In this document: piece after piece, positions 16,279 through 26,265 of the stretch
How the letters are laid out: each line of letters begins with the position of its first letter
Numbering within the stretch: position 1 is the stretch's first letter
Assembly (NCBI GenBank): GCA_947581895.1
Contig: CANPWE010000008.1
Span: 1-46,428, forward strand
DNA length: 46,428 nt
Source: an uncultured Clostridia bacterium
GTDB taxonomy: Bacteria > Bacillota > Clostridia > TANB77 > CAG-508
Reading direction: 5' to 3'
The notes under the pieces: model-generated
The model's database searches: none
What the model was told of the DNA's origin: nothing
The model's input: only the letters and a program-made list of their open reading frames with translations
Position numbers and translations under genes: made by a program

Positions 16279-16812
16279 TTAAACTAAAGATAATATAACA
16301 ACTTCAGCTGAATCTCCTCTTCTAGGTCCTTTTTTGATTATACGAGTATAACCACCATTTCTACCTTCATATTTAGGAGCTATCTCATTAAATAATTTAG
16401 ATGTTAAATCTACATTATTTCCTTCATTATCAGCTACTTTATTTACCATTCTCATCATTTTTCTTCTTGCATTTAATCTTGATGGCATATCTTTTTGTCT
16501 TTTTTCAGTTGTTTCTTCTTTAACAACTTTTAAATATTCTTTACCATTTTTGCTTTTTGCAACTTCTGTAACTTTTCTACCATTGCTATCTAATTTAGCT
16601 TTTACTACTTTAGCGTCAACAGTTTCATAGTTATCTTTTTCTTTTACAGCTAATGCTATTATACTATCAGCCATAGCTTTTACTTCTTTTGCTCTAGCTT
16701 CAGTTGTTTCTATTTTTCCATGTAATATTAAATCAGTTAAAGCTGTTTTTAACATAGCATTTCTAATATCTGTAGTTCTACCTAACTTTCTGTTAATAGC
16801 CACTTTTTTCAC
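16279..16812 (-). CDS. rplQ: 50S ribosomal protein L17 with central insertion
   Basis: 177 residues against the usual 112-130. The ends are classic L17: [39 protein letters not shown] at the start, and [32 protein letters not shown] at the end. Between them lies an extra Lys-rich block of about 50 residues (roughly 60-112, [20 protein letters not shown]...), before [10 protein letters not shown]. The insertion is in frame with uniform codon use, so it is a lineage feature rather than an error. Last gene of the S10-spc-alpha cluster. Confidence 0.96.
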   Translation of the reverse strand: MKKVAINRKLGRTTDIRNAMLKTALTDLILHGKIETTEARAKEVKAMADSIIALAVKEKDNYETVDAKVVKAKLDSNGRKVTEVAKSKNGKEYLKVVKEETTEKRQKDMPSRLNARRKMMRMVNKVADNEGNNVDLTSKLFNEIAPKYEGRNGGYTRIIKKGPRRGDSAEVVILSLV

Positions 16813-16851
16813 CCTCTCTTTTTTATTAATAAGTTAACTTGATTTTCTATT

Positions 16852-17799
16852 TTATTCTTCTTCCTTAGCAAAACCTAAACCTAATGAATGTAATTTATTT
16901 GTTACTTCATCTAATGATTTTTTACCAAGATTTCTAACTTTCATCATATCTGATTCTGTTTTATTTGTTAAATCTTCAACTGTAGAGATATTAGCTCTTT
17001 TTAAACAGTTAAATGATCTTACAGATAATTCTAATTCTTCTATAGACATCTCTAATACTTTTTCTTTCTTGAATTCTTCTTTTTCAATCATTACTTGAGT
17101 ATTTTTTGTTGCCTCAGATAAATCTATAAATAGGTCTAAATGTCCAGTCATTACTTTTGCAGCTAAACTTAGAGCTTCATATGGTTTTAAACTTCCATCT
17201 GTCCAAACTTCTATTGTTAATTTATCATAATCTACCATTTGCCCAACTCTAGTGTTTTCAACTGAATAATTAACTTTTTTAACTGGTGTATAGATAGAAT
17301 CTATAGGAAGTACACCTAAAGGTTGATTGTCCTTTTTGTTTTTCTCAGCTGTATTGTATCCTCTACCCATTTCAGCTGTTAATTCCATTACTAATGAACC
17401 ACCTTCTGAAACAGTAGCTATATGTAAATCTGGATTTAATATTTCAACTGTTCCATCAGTAATTATATCACCTGCAGTAACCTCTCCTTCTTCTTTAATG
17501 TTAATTCTTAGAATTTTCTCCTCATTTTTATCAAGTTTTAATCTTACATTTTTTAGATTAACAATTATCTCTGGTACATCTTCTACTACATTTGGTATTG
17601 TAGAAAACTCATGTAATACACCTTCAATTTTCACACCAGTAATAGCACTTCCTGGTAGTGATGAAAGTAATATTCTTCTTAAAGAATTTCCTATTGTAAT
17701 ACCATAACCCCTTTCCAATGGTTCACAAACAAATTTAGCATAATTATTTTCATTGTCTATCTCTAAGCATTTAATATTTGGCTTTTCAAATTCTATCAT
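16852..17799 (-). CDS. rpoA: RNA polymerase alpha subunit
   Basis: 315 residues. The N-terminal assembly domain (about 1-230) begins [15 protein letters not shown] with [25 protein letters not shown]. The C-terminal domain (about 245-310) has the HhH signature [22 protein letters not shown] and [10 protein letters not shown], which contacts UP elements and activators. Normal length. It lies between rpsD and rplQ as in the alpha operon of Firmicutes; RBS AGGAGG. Confidence 0.99.
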   Translation of the reverse strand: MIEFEKPNIKCLEIDNENNYAKFVCEPLERGYGITIGNSLRRILLSSLPGSAITGVKIEGVLHEFSTIPNVVEDVPEIIVNLKNVRLKLDKNEEKILRINIKEEGEVTAGDIITDGTVEILNPDLHIATVSEGGSLVMELTAEMGRGYNTAEKNKKDNQPLGVLPIDSIYTPVKKVNYSVENTRVGQMVDYDKLTIEVWTDGSLKPYEALSLAAKVMTGHLDLFIDLSEATKNTQVMIEKEEFKKEKVLEMSIEELELSVRSFNCLKRANISTVEDLTNKTESDMMKVRNLGKKSLDEVTNKLHSLGLGFAKEEE

Positions 17800-17942
17800 T
17801 TTTACCTCCTAATAATTAATCATTTTTTATATTCAGTCTTAAAGTTAAAGTATATATTTAGTTTATTACATATGAATATAGTTTTATATTACATAATAAA
17901 ATATGCATAAATACAAACTTTTCTTTAATACACATACAACTA

Positions 17943-18539
17943 TTATTTTGAGTAAAGCTCTACTATTAAATGTTCTTCTACTGGGTAGTCAATTTCTTCT
18001 CTTGATACTTCAGCTAATACTTTACCTGATAAGTTATCTATATTTTTCTCTAACCATGTAGGTACTAATCTTGATGCTGTTTCTTCAACACTTTGTTTAA
18101 TTGTACCATTATCTTTTCTTATTTCTCTAACAGCTATTTCATCTCCTGGTTTTACTAGGTATGATGGAATATCAACTTTTTGTCCATTAACTTGAAAAGC
18201 ACCGTGTGAAACTTGCATTCTAGCTTCTGCTCTTGTTCTTGCATATCCTAATCTAAATACTACATTATCTAATCTACTTTCTAGTATTTTTAGTAATAAT
18301 TCACCTGTATTTCCCTTTTTGTTATATGCAATAGCAAAATATTTTCTAAATTGTTTTTCTCCAACTCCATATATAAATTTCAATTTTTGCTTTTCTTTTA
18401 ACTGAATAGCATATTCAGAAACTTTTTTATGTTTATTACCTGCTGGTTTACGATTAGATTCTTTATCAATTCCGATAACTGTTGGACTGATACCTAAATA
18501 TCTACATCTTTTTAAAACAGGTTCTCTATATCTTGACAT
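17943..18539 (-). CDS. rpsD: 30S ribosomal protein S4
   Basis: 198 residues. Central S4 RNA-binding domain (RLDNVVFRLGYARTRAEARMQVSHGAFQVNGQKVDIPSYLVKPGD). The N-terminus (SRYREPVLKRCRYLG) has one Cys only, so this is the zinc-free S4 form. Primary 16S binder and, in other bacteria, translational repressor of the alpha operon. A 140-base gap separates it from rpoA, with no clear extra gene. Confidence 0.98.
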   Translation of the reverse strand: MSRYREPVLKRCRYLGISPTVIGIDKESNRKPAGNKHKKVSEYAIQLKEKQKLKFIYGVGEKQFRKYFAIAYNKKGNTGELLLKILESRLDNVVFRLGYARTRAEARMQVSHGAFQVNGQKVDIPSYLVKPGDEIAVREIRKDNGTIKQSVEETASRLVPTWLEKNIDNLSGKVLAEVSREEIDYPVEEHLIVELYSK

Positions 18540-18571
18540 TAATTTTCACCTTCCTTATTATTTTCATTTTA

Positions 18572-18970
18572 CTATACACGACGTCTTTTTGGTGGTCTAC
18601 AACCATTGTGTGGTATTGGTGTTACATCTTTAATACTACTTATTTCTAGACCTGCAGCTTGTAATGATCTAATAGCTGCTTCACGACCAGAACCTGGTCC
18701 TTTTACAAATACTTCAACTGTTTTTAATCCATGTTCCATAGCTGTTTTAGCTGCTGTTTCTGCTGCTTCTCCAGCTGCAAATGGTGTGCTTTTTCTAGAA
18801 CCTTTGAATCCTAATTGTCCAGCACTTGCCCAAGATAATGCATTACCTTGAACATCAGTTATTGTAACTATTGTATTATTAAAACTAGAATGAATATGAG
18901 CCATACCTTTTTCAATATTTTTTCTGTCTCTTCTTCTAGTAACTCTTTTTGTTACATTTTTAGTAGCCAT
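18572..18970 (-). CDS. rpsK: 30S ribosomal protein S11
   Basis: 132 residues. Diagnostic segments are [39 protein letters not shown] and the end [15 protein letters not shown]. It forms the platform of the 30S subunit near the mRNA exit. Standard length and position between rpsM and rpsD. Confidence 0.99.
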   Translation of the reverse strand: MATKNVTKRVTRRRDRKNIEKGMAHIHSSFNNTIVTITDVQGNALSWASAGQLGFKGSRKSTPFAAGEAAETAAKTAMEHGLKTVEVFVKGPGSGREAAIRSLQAAGLEISSIKDVTPIPHNGCRPPKRRRV

Positions 18971-18988
18971 TTATGTTTTACCTCCTAA

Positions 18989-19354
18989 TTATTTTTTACT
19001 TTTACTTACTAATTTTCTAGGACCTTTTCTTGTACGAGCATTAGTTTTTGTTCTTTGTCCTCTAACTGGTAATCCTCTTCTATGTCTTAAACCTCTGTAG
19101 CATCCTATTTCTGTTAATCTCTTAATATTAAGAGCAACCTCTCTACGTAAGTCACCTTCAACTACATAACCATCCATAGCATTTCTTATTGCTTGTACTT
19201 GGTCATCAGTTAAATCTTTAACTCTAGTATCTGGGTTAACACCTGCTTGTTTTAATATTTTTTGTGAACTTGGTAAACCAATTCCATAAATATATGTTAA
19301 TCCAATTTCTACTCTTTTTTCTCTAGGTAAATCTACACCTGATATACGAGCCAT
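18989..19354 (-). CDS. rpsM: 30S ribosomal protein S13
   Basis: 121 residues. It opens [26 protein letters not shown] and ends with the conserved [25 protein letters not shown] tail that reaches the P-site tRNA. Standard length. Next to rpmJ upstream and rpsK 18 bases downstream. Confidence 0.99.
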   Translation of the reverse strand: MARISGVDLPREKRVEIGLTYIYGIGLPSSQKILKQAGVNPDTRVKDLTDDQVQAIRNAMDGYVVEGDLRREVALNIKRLTEIGCYRGLRHRRGLPVRGQRTKTNARTRKGPRKLVSKSKK

Positions 19355-19555
19355 TATTTTAGCACCTCCAAAATATTTTGTTTATTATTATTATTTGTTT
19401 ATTTTATATTTTATTAAAGGTGAAATGCATTAATATAATTAATTCGGATTTTTAATTATATTAATCTTTAACAAATATAAAATTTATATATAAACACAAA
19501 TTAAATAAATTATCAGCCGCTTATCGTAATTTGTGTTAATATCAGTTTCTTGAAA

Positions 19556-19669
19556 TTATCCTTGTCTTTGTTTGTGTTTAGGATTTTCGCATATTACTCT
19601 TATAACACCTTTTCTTTTGATTACTTTGCATTTTTCACACATTTTTTTAACTGATGGTCTTACTTTCAT
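19556..19669 (-). CDS. rpmJ: 50S ribosomal protein L36
   Basis: 37-residue ORF too short for the ORF track. It reads [20 protein letters not shown]..., ending [10 protein letters not shown]. The CxxC...C...H zinc set (Cys11, Cys14, Cys27, His32) is intact, so this is the zinc-binding L36 form. RBS AGGAGGTG lies 6 bases upstream. Located between infA and rpsM as usual in Firmicutes. Confidence 0.98.
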   Translation of the reverse strand: MKVRPSVKKMCEKCKVIKRKGVIRVICENPKHKQRQG

Positions 19670-19710
19670 TTCACTACACCTCCTGTAATTTTTGTTACAA
19701 TAACCTACAT

Positions 19711-19820
19711 ATAGTGTTTGTAATAATTTAATGATGCGTGAGGTCAGACGTATAGAAATAACAGGCTAAATGCAATTTTATACATCTCACATCGCACCTC
19801 ATAAATTAATCAAACACTAT
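19711..19820. repeat. 110-bp imperfect palindrome between infA and rpmJ
   Basis: ATAGTGTTTG (19711-19720) and CAAACACTAT (19811-19820) are perfect ends. The inner arms continue as imperfect complement (ATGATGCGTGAGG... against ACCTCATAA...) around TATACGTCT/ACATCTCAC-type segments. It lies inside an operon with no ORF; on the minus-strand RNA several inner pairs are G-U. Could be a MITE relic or a processing/attenuation hairpin. Confidence 0.6.
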
Positions 19821-19916
19821 TTGCTTTTGTATATCATTAAAATGAGGGAATATAGTTACTCCATCATTTTTCTGTATCTTATTAATTCTATTTTTTATTT
19901 TGCTATTATTTTAATC

Positions 19917-20135
19917 TTATTTTGCTCTCCATGTAATTCTTCCTCTTCCTAAATCATATGGTGATAATTCAACTTTTACTTTATCTCCAGGAAGAATTTT
20001 TATATAATTCATTCTAAGTTTTCCTGAGATATGAGCTAAAATTTGATGTCCATTTTCAAGTTCTACCTTGAAATTTGTATTAGGTAAAGTTTCAATAACT
20101 GTTCCTTCTAATTCTATAACATCTTCTTTTGCCAT
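19917..20135 (-). CDS. infA: Translation initiation factor IF-1
   Basis: 72 residues, a single OB fold: [42 protein letters not shown] and the tail [13 protein letters not shown] are all diagnostic. IF-1 occupies the 30S A site during initiation. Standard length. Between map and rpmJ; RBS GGGAGG. Confidence 0.99.
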   Translation of the reverse strand: MAKEDVIELEGTVIETLPNTNFKVELENGHQILAHISGKLRMNYIKILPGDKVKVELSPYDLGRGRITWRAK

Positions 20136-20279
20136 TTTAACCTCCCAAAATTCATTTTTAAACTTATTTTTATTTTTATGTATTATATTTTTTATTAAAC
20201 TATTTGGCTAATTTTTCAAATTATAACTGACATATAATTCCAAATATTCGCATAATAGCTTTTATATTATATAATATTT

Positions 20280-21050
20280 TTATAATAAAGTCAAGATTTC
20301 TGGCTCATTTTCTGTAATTAAAATTGTATTTTCATAATGTGCTGATAAACTTGCATCTTCTGTAACAATTGTCCATCCATCATCTAATTCCAATATATCT
20401 GATTTTCCTTGTATAACCATTGGTTCAATTGCAAGAGTCATACCAGGTTCAAGTCTTACTCCTCTACCTGGTTTTCCATAGTTTGGAATTCCTGGATCTT
20501 CATGCATTTGTCTACCTATACCATGTCCTTGAAACTCTTTAACAACAGAATATCCATTTTGATTTACAAATTCACCAATTGCATGACAAACATCACCAAT
20601 TCTGTTTCCTTTAACAGCATATTTGATTCCTTCATAAAAAGCTTGTTCTGTAATATTTACTAAATCATATGCAGATTTACTACCTTTACCTACAACATAT
20701 GTTCTTGCAGCATCACCATTAAATCCATCTTTTAAAACTACTAAATCAATACTTATTACATCACCTTCTTTTAGTTTAACTCTACTAGAAGGAATTCCAT
20801 GAATAACTTCATCATTAATAGATGTACAAATTGAAGATGGAAAAGGTGGAACACCTTTAATTCCAGGATTATATCCCTTTTGTGCAGGAAATCCTCCATT
20901 TTCTCTCATAACTTTTTCTGCAATTTTATCTAATTCTAATGTTGTTATTCCTGGTCTAATGTTTTTTGCTAATTCTTGATGTACAAGTGCAGTAACTCTA
21001 CATGCTTCTCTCATTAGTTCAATTTCTTTTTTAGATTTTATAGTTACCAT
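20280..21050 (-). CDS. map: Methionine aminopeptidase type I
   Basis: 256 residues. It removes the initiator Met from nascent proteins. The five metal ligands are visible: two Asp in SIDLVVLKDGFNGDAAR, His in GHGIGRQMHEDP, Glu in AIEPMV and Glu in SAHYENTILI. The typical MAP start pattern IELMREACRVTALVHQEL is present. Standard type Ia length. It follows adk by about 40 bases. Confidence 0.98.
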   Translation of the reverse strand: MVTIKSKKEIELMREACRVTALVHQELAKNIRPGITTLELDKIAEKVMRENGGFPAQKGYNPGIKGVPPFPSSICTSINDEVIHGIPSSRVKLKEGDVISIDLVVLKDGFNGDAARTYVVGKGSKSAYDLVNITEQAFYEGIKYAVKGNRIGDVCHAIGEFVNQNGYSVVKEFQGHGIGRQMHEDPGIPNYGKPGRGVRLEPGMTLAIEPMVIQGKSDILELDDGWTIVTEDASLSAHYENTILITENEPEILTLL

Positions 21051-21089
21051 ATTTCATTACTCCTTTTTTCTATTATACACTTTTTGTAT

Positions 21090-21749
21090 TTATCCTTGAA
21101 TACGATGCATAAAATCTTGGCATGCTTCTTCAGCAAATCTATTTATTCTTTCACTAATTTCTTCTACAATAACAATACCTTTATTATTATAAAAATCAAT
21201 AAGAGGTTTTGTTTGTGTATCATAAATTTCTAATCTTTTCTTAATAGCCTCTGGGTCACTATCATCAGCTCTAATAATTAATTCTGAACCACAATTATCA
21301 CAAATACCTTCAACTTTTGAAGGATGTAGTTTCAAATTATATGTAGATTTACATTTAGGACATACTCTTCTATTTAACATTCTTTCAATTATTTCATCTC
21401 TAGGAGTTTCTAAATTAATTACCCAGTCAACTTTTTTACCTTTAGAATCTAATATTTCATCAAGTTTTTCGGCTTGTTCTAATGTTCTTGGAAATCCATC
21501 TAAAATTATTCCTTTTTCATCTTTTAATTCTTCTAATCTTTTTTCAACCATTGATATTGTAATTTCATCTGGAACTAGACATCCTTTTGAAATATATTTA
21601 TTAGCTTCAATTCCTAATTCTGTTCCTTTAGATATATTTTCTCTAAATATATCTCCTGTAGATAATTGTATCCAACCATTTTTCTTGTTTAATATTCCTG
21701 CTACAGTTCCTTTTCCAGTTCCTTGTGCACCTAACATAATTATTATCAT
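21090..21749 (-). CDS. adk: Adenylate kinase (zinc-type LID)
   Basis: 219 residues. It catalyses AMP + ATP = 2 ADP. P-loop GAQGTGKGT, NMP-binding DGFPRTLEQA, and a long LID with four Cys (CPKCKSTYNLKLHPSKVEGICDNC) that should hold zinc, as in Gram-positive Adk. The start at 21749 is preferred over the track start because AGTAGGTG is about 6 bases before it. It is separated from secY by 220 bases that contain two RNA hairpins. Confidence 0.98.
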   Translation of the reverse strand: MIIIMLGAQGTGKGTVAGILNKKNGWIQLSTGDIFRENISKGTELGIEANKYISKGCLVPDEITISMVEKRLEELKDEKGIILDGFPRTLEQAEKLDEILDSKGKKVDWVINLETPRDEIIERMLNRRVCPKCKSTYNLKLHPSKVEGICDNCGSELIIRADDSDPEAIKKRLEIYDTQTKPLIDFYNNKGIVIVEEISERINRFAEEACQDFMHRIQG

Positions 21750-21800
21750 AACATACACCTACTTTTAAAATATTATTAGCTATACTTTGTATATAACTTT

Positions 21801-21897
21801 TTAAATAACTAAATCTAAAATTAGTTATTTAAAAAATTATATACTAACAAACTTTTGAAGTTGGAAGCGAGAATTGTTTTTTCTCTCTCCCAACCTC
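21801..21897 (-). ncRNA. Two-hairpin structured spacer between secY and adk
   Basis: First hairpin (21883-21897 with 21857-21871) pairs 14 of 15 positions on the minus-strand RNA, two of them G-U. Second hairpin (21801-21832) is the perfect 12-bp TTAAATAACTAA/TTAGTTATTTAA. The wobble pairs fit only minus-strand RNA, as expected for a functional transcript element. No U run follows either stem, so they look like processing or stability elements rather than terminators. Confidence 0.55.
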
Positions 21898-21971
21898 TTT
21901 TGTTTATTACAATATTTAGGATTAAGGTATTAATCTATTTTCATAAGGCACATTTACCATATTATCAATAA

Positions 21972-23327
21972 TTAACTTAAAAATCCTTTATAATGTCTCA
22001 TTACTAAGAATGATTCTAATTGTTGAACAGTCTCTAAGGCTACACCTACAACAATAAGTATTGATGTTCCTCCAAAAGCTAAATCTAATCTTCCTAAAAC
22101 ACCAAATCTAGCAAACATTGGTATAATAGCAATTAATGCTAGGAAAAATCCTCCTACCCATGTTAATTTTGTAAGTATAGAAGATAAATATTGAGTTGTT
22201 GGTTTACCAGCTCTTATACCTGGTATAAATCCACCATTTTTCTTAATATTACTTGATACTTCTGCTGGATTAAATGTTGCATATGTATAGAAAAATGTAA
22301 ATCCAACTATAAGTAATAAATAAATTATAGCATTAGCAATTACATACCCCCATGGAAGTGGTACTCCTTCTGATAATTGTGTTGTAGAAGTTGCAATTGA
22401 TAATTTATATAATCCAGCTAAAAATCCTGTTTGACTAGCAATATCAGCTTTAAATATTTGTATTATCATTGCAGGAAATGTCATAAATGATGAAGCAAAA
22501 ATTATTGGCATAACACCAGCCATTGCTAATTTTAATGGAATGTGTGTATTTTGTGCTCCCATCATTTTTCTTCCTACTACTTTTTTTGAATATTGTACTG
22601 GTACTCTTCTTTCAGATTGTTGTACAAATATAACACCTGATACTAAAACCAATACAGCTGCTAAAATTGCTAAAGAAATTATTAAGTTTGTAGTATTAAA
22701 ATGACCTTGTAATAATAATTCATTAAATACCTTTTCTATTCCCTTTGGTAATCTAGAAACAATACCAACAAAAATTAAAATTGATATTCCATTTCCAATT
22801 CCTTTGCTTGTTATTTGATCTCCTAACCACATTAGGAATGCTGTTCCTGCCATAAAAGAAAGAACAACAATTGCAAGTGTTAAAAATCTTTCTGAGCCTG
22901 CTTCTGCAGAAGCACCTATAAAATATTGCTTATATGATAAATATAATCCTAATCCTTCTATAAGTGATAAAACTAAAGTAAGAATTTTTGTATATCTATT
23001 TACTTTATTTCTACCCTCTTCTCCACCTTCTTTAGTTAATTTTTCTAAAGAAGGTATTATCATACCTAATAATTGTATAATAATTGAAGCTGTGATATAT
23101 GGTGTTATTGACATAGCAAAAATAGATAAATTTTCAAAAGCTCCTCCTGAAATTGTATTTATTAATCCTACAATACCACCTTTACTTCCTATATCTAACA
23201 AAGCTGTATTTACTGCTGGTACAGATATATAACATCCTAATCTAAATATTACTATTAATAATAATGTGTAAAACACTCTTTTTCTTACATCTGGAGTCTT
23301 TAAAGCGTTTTTTATGGTGTTGAACAA
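21972..23327 (-). CDS. secY: Protein translocase subunit SecY
   Basis: 451 residues, ten membrane helices. It forms the protein-conducting channel of the Sec translocon. Diagnostic segments: GGAFENLSIFAMSITPYITASIIIQLL (plug/TM2), SERRVPVQYSKK in the ribosome-binding loop, and NPAEVSSNIKKNGGFIPGIRAGKPT. The start codon abuts the rplO stop, so translation is probably coupled. Position after rplO and before adk is canonical. Confidence 0.99.
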   Translation of the reverse strand: MFNTIKNALKTPDVRKRVFYTLLLIVIFRLGCYISVPAVNTALLDIGSKGGIVGLINTISGGAFENLSIFAMSITPYITASIIIQLLGMIIPSLEKLTKEGGEEGRNKVNRYTKILTLVLSLIEGLGLYLSYKQYFIGASAEAGSERFLTLAIVVLSFMAGTAFLMWLGDQITSKGIGNGISILIFVGIVSRLPKGIEKVFNELLLQGHFNTTNLIISLAILAAVLVLVSGVIFVQQSERRVPVQYSKKVVGRKMMGAQNTHIPLKLAMAGVMPIIFASSFMTFPAMIIQIFKADIASQTGFLAGLYKLSIATSTTQLSEGVPLPWGYVIANAIIYLLLIVGFTFFYTYATFNPAEVSSNIKKNGGFIPGIRAGKPTTQYLSSILTKLTWVGGFFLALIAIIPMFARFGVLGRLDLAFGGTSILIVVGVALETVQQLESFLVMRHYKGFLS

Positions 23328-23762
23328 TTAAATCACCTCTGTCTTTCCTCCTAAAGCCTCTATTTTTTCTTGTGCAGCTTTAGTAAATCTTTTAGCTTTT
23401 ACAGCTAATTTTTTCTCTAAGTTTCCTGTAGCAATTACTACGATACCATCATTTGCCTTGCTGATTATTCCATCAGCTATTAAACTTTCAGCAGTTACTT
23501 CTTCAGTAGTAGCTTTATTTAACATTGTTAAAGTTACTTCTGTATAGTTTTTTGCATGTATATTTGTGAATCCTCTTTTTGGTAATCTTCTATACAATGG
23601 TGTTTGACCACCTTCAAAACCTCTTCTTACTCCACCGCCTGATCTAGCTTTTTGACCTTTATGTCCTCTTCCTGAAGTTTTTCCAAGGCCAGAACCTATT
23701 CCACGTCCTACCCTAGTTCTTGTCTTTCCTTCTTGTGCTGGGCTTAATTCGTCTAATTTCAT
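23328..23762 (-). CDS. rplO: 50S ribosomal protein L15
   Basis: 144 residues. The Gly/Arg-rich N-terminal tail ([30 protein letters not shown], then [15 protein letters not shown]) penetrates the 23S rRNA core; the C-terminal globular part is normal. RBS GGAGGTG. Upstream, where rpmD is expected in this operon, only a hairpin-bearing 160-base spacer is found. Confidence 0.98.
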   Translation of the reverse strand: MKLDELSPAQEGKTRTRVGRGIGSGLGKTSGRGHKGQKARSGGGVRRGFEGGQTPLYRRLPKRGFTNIHAKNYTEVTLTMLNKATTEEVTAESLIADGIISKANDGIVVIATGNLEKKLAVKAKRFTKAAQEKIEALGGKTEVI

Positions 23763-23872
23763 TGTGCGGTTACACCTCCTTAATTTTTAATTATATTTAG
23801 TATATACTATAATTTTTTATATTTCAACACTAATTTTTATAAAATATTTAAATTATATTATAACAATTATTC

Positions 23873-23915
23873 TGCAATAGAAAAAGTATTTTGTTTATAA
23901 ACTTTTTCTATTGCA
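23873..23915 (-). terminator. Perfect 15-bp hairpin between rpsE and rplO
   Basis: TGCAATAGAAAAAGT/ACTTTTTCTATTGCA with a 13-base loop, 10 bases beyond the rpsE stop. No long U run follows, so it is either a weak attenuator or an mRNA-stabilising hairpin. It occupies the place of the missing rpmD gene. Confidence 0.5.
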
Positions 23916-23924
23916 AATATAAAA

Positions 23925-24413
23925 TTATAATATTTCATCAACTTTTTTTCCTCTTTTAGCAGCTACAGCTTCAATTGTTTGCATTGATTTTAATCCTTCT
24001 ATTGTAGCATATACAACATTTCTAGGGTTATTTGTTCCTATAACTTTTGTTCTTATATTTTTATAACCTGCAAGTTCTAGAACTGGTCTAACACTTCCAC
24101 CAGCTATAACTCCAGTACCTTCTGCTGCTGGTTTTAACATAACTTTTGCACTACCAAAAGTTCCTATATATTCATGAGGTATACTTGTATTAACAATTGG
24201 AACTTCTACTAAGTTTTTCTTAGCTTCTTCAATTGCTTTTTTAATAGCATCTGGAACTTCAGCTGCTTTACCATTTCCAACACCTACATGACCATTTTCA
24301 TCACCAACAACTACTACAGCACTAAATCTAAAAGTTCTACCACCTTTAACAACTTTAGCAACTCTGTTTATAGCAACAACTTTTTCTTTTAATTCTGTTA
24401 CTGTATTTTCCAT
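23925..24413 (-). CDS. rpsE: 30S ribosomal protein S5
   Basis: 162 residues. The N-terminal double-stranded-RNA-like domain ([45 protein letters not shown]) and C-terminal S5 domain ([29 protein letters not shown]) are both complete. S5 acts in decoding accuracy and mRNA helicase function. Follows rplR, 60 bases. Confidence 0.99.
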   Translation of the reverse strand: MENTVTELKEKVVAINRVAKVVKGGRTFRFSAVVVVGDENGHVGVGNGKAAEVPDAIKKAIEEAKKNLVEVPIVNTSIPHEYIGTFGSAKVMLKPAAEGTGVIAGGSVRPVLELAGYKNIRTKVIGTNNPRNVVYATIEGLKSMQTIEAVAAKRGKKVDEIL

Positions 24414-24473
24414 GAATTTATTTTTCCCTCCTTCTTAATTCATAAGTGTAAATATATCTCATATTTTTATAAA

Positions 24474-24833
24474 TTAGAATTTTAAACCTGCTTCTCTTGC
24501 AGCTTCAGCTAATTCTTTTATTACACCATGATATATATAACCACTTCTATCAAATACTATTGTATCAATTTTCTTTTTTAAAGCTTTTTTTGCTATTAAA
24601 GTTCCTACTTCTTTAGCAGCTTCTTTATTTGAGTGTTTTACTTTTACTTCTTTATCTAAAGTAGAAGCACTTACTAATGTATTTCCAGCAACATCATCTA
24701 TTATTTGAGCAAATAGATTGTTATTACTTCTATATACACATAATCTTGGACATTCTGGTGTTCCACTTATTTTTCTACGAACTCTTATATGTCTTCTTTT
24801 AACTTCAGCTTTTCTATCTGTTTTAGAAACCAT
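24474..24833 (-). CDS. rplR: 50S ribosomal protein L18
   Basis: 119 residues. Segments [35 protein letters not shown] and [26 protein letters not shown] are diagnostic. L18 brings 5S rRNA to the central protuberance with L5. Standard length and place. Confidence 0.99.
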   Translation of the reverse strand: MVSKTDRKAEVKRRHIRVRRKISGTPECPRLCVYRSNNNLFAQIIDDVAGNTLVSASTLDKEVKVKHSNKEAAKEVGTLIAKKALKKKIDTIVFDRSGYIYHGVIKELAEAAREAGLKF

Positions 24834-24887
24834 TTTCTTCTCCTTTCTAACTAATGTAACAGCATTAGTTTTTTCGATTGGCTAATT

Positions 24888-25427
24888 TTATTTTTTACCT
24901 GCTTTTCCTTCTTTTCTTCTAATATGTTCATAATCATATTTAATACCTTTACCTCTATATACTTCAGGTGGTCTTTTTGTTCTTACAACAGCTGCTGTTT
25001 GACCAACAACTTCTTTATCTATACCTTTTACTATAATTTGGTTAGGATTTGGAACTTCAAATGTAATTCCTTCTGGAGCATCCATTTCAACTTGGTGTGA
25101 ATACCCTAAATTCATTACTAATTTTTTTCCTTTTAATTGTGCTCTATAACCAACACCATTAACTTCTAGAGTTTTAGTATATTGATTTAATACACCTTCA
25201 ATCATATTGCTAATTAGTGTTCTTGTTAATCCATGTAAACTTCTATTAAAAGCTTCATCATTTGGTCTTTTTACTGTAATTACATTATCATTTATAGAAA
25301 CTTCTATATTTTTATGTAATTCTTTTGTTAAAGTTCCTTTAGGACCTTTTACAGTAATGTTACTACCATTTAATGTAACTTCAACACCTGCTGGTACTGT
25401 TATAGGTTTATTTCCTATTCTTGACAT
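24888..25427 (-). CDS. rplF: 50S ribosomal protein L6
   Basis: 179 residues, two tandem L6 folds. N-terminal [18 protein letters not shown]-terminal [21 protein letters not shown]; the second repeat contains the [20 protein letters not shown] signature. Located near the factor-binding site of the 50S. RBS AGGAGGAAA. Confidence 0.99.
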   Translation of the reverse strand: MSRIGNKPITVPAGVEVTLNGSNITVKGPKGTLTKELHKNIEVSINDNVITVKRPNDEAFNRSLHGLTRTLISNMIEGVLNQYTKTLEVNGVGYRAQLKGKKLVMNLGYSHQVEMDAPEGITFEVPNPNQIIVKGIDKEVVGQTAAVVRTKRPPEVYRGKGIKYDYEHIRRKEGKAGKK

Positions 25428-25498
25428 GGTTTTTCCTCCTTCTTTTCTTGTTATTTTTTATTTTGAAAAAGTTTATTAATATTTCTTATTTAGAAATT

Positions 25499-25900
25499 TT
25501 ACCAAACATATGCTAAAACTTCTCCACCAAGACCTAATTGTCTTGCTTCTTTATCTGTTTTTATTCCTTTAGATGTAGATATTAGTGCTATTCCTAAACC
25601 ATTTAATACTTGTGGTAATTGATCTTTAGAAGCATATACTCTTAAACCTGGTTTACTAATTCTTTTTAATCCATCAATTACTCTACTACCTTTTTCATTA
25701 TATTTTAAAGTGATTCTTATAACACCTTGATTATTTTCACTTTTTATTTCTTCTAATGATTTGATATATCCTTCATTTAGTAATATATTAGCTATAGCTA
25801 ATTTCATATTTGAAGAAGGGATATCAACTGTTTTATGTTTTGAACTATTTGCATTTCTTATTCTTGTTAGCATATCTGCTATTGGATCAGTAGTTATCAA
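25499..25900 (-). CDS. rpsH: 30S ribosomal protein S8
   Basis: 133 residues. [33 protein letters not shown] at the start and the C-terminal [33 protein letters not shown] are classic. Binds the central domain of 16S rRNA and, in other bacteria, represses the spc operon. A 145-base spacer with a long palindrome precedes it. Confidence 0.99.
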   Translation of the reverse strand: MITTDPIADMLTRIRNANSSKHKTVDIPSSNMKLAIANILLNEGYIKSLEEIKSENNQGVIRITLKYNEKGSRVIDGLKRISKPGLRVYASKDQLPQVLNGLGIALISTSKGIKTDKEARQLGLGGEVLAYVW

Positions 25901-25929
25901 TTTCTTAACCTCCTTTTTCTAAAAGTATT

Positions 25930-26045
25930 TATATTAAACTCATTATTTAATACAATATTTTATTTATTATTTTATGTAATTTTTATATTTCATTTTAAGC
26001 AAAATTTGCCTATATCAAACTGTATTTAATACTAAGTTTAATATA
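25930..26045. repeat. Long imperfect palindrome between rpsN and rpsH
   Basis: TATATTAAACT (25930-25940) and AGTTTAATATA (26035-26045) are perfect ends of a palindrome. Next to them 11 of 14 inner positions pair (CATTATTTAATACA against TGTATTTAATACTA). It begins directly at the rpsN stop codon and fills the spacer before rpsH. Confidence 0.55.
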
Positions 26046-26231
26046 TTACCAACTTGCTTTTTTAACACCTGGAATTTCACCTTTGTGTGCTAATTCTCTA
26101 AAACATACACGGCAGATTCCAAATTTTCTAATATATGCATGTGGACGTCCACATATTTTGCATCTATTATATTCACGTGTTGAATATTTTTGTGTTTTTT
26201 GTTGTTTAACTTTTAAAGATTTCTTAGCCAT
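26046..26231 (-). CDS. rpsN: 30S ribosomal protein S14 type Z
   Basis: 61 residues with the zinc-binding pair CKICGRP and CRVCFRELA (Cys24, Cys27, Cys40, Cys43), the short zinc form of S14 (rpsZ type). Ends [11 protein letters not shown]. Position after rplE is canonical. Confidence 0.99.
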   Translation of the reverse strand: MAKKSLKVKQQKTQKYSTREYNRCKICGRPHAYIRKFGICRVCFRELAHKGEIPGVKKASW

Positions 26232-26265
26232 GAATTTCTCCTTTCTTCTTAACTAATCTCTCTAA

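Noticed and set aside
23763-23924. Degenerate rpmD gene
   Set aside because: No L30-like residues in any frame and the spacer is shorter than a normal rpmD gene plus signals.
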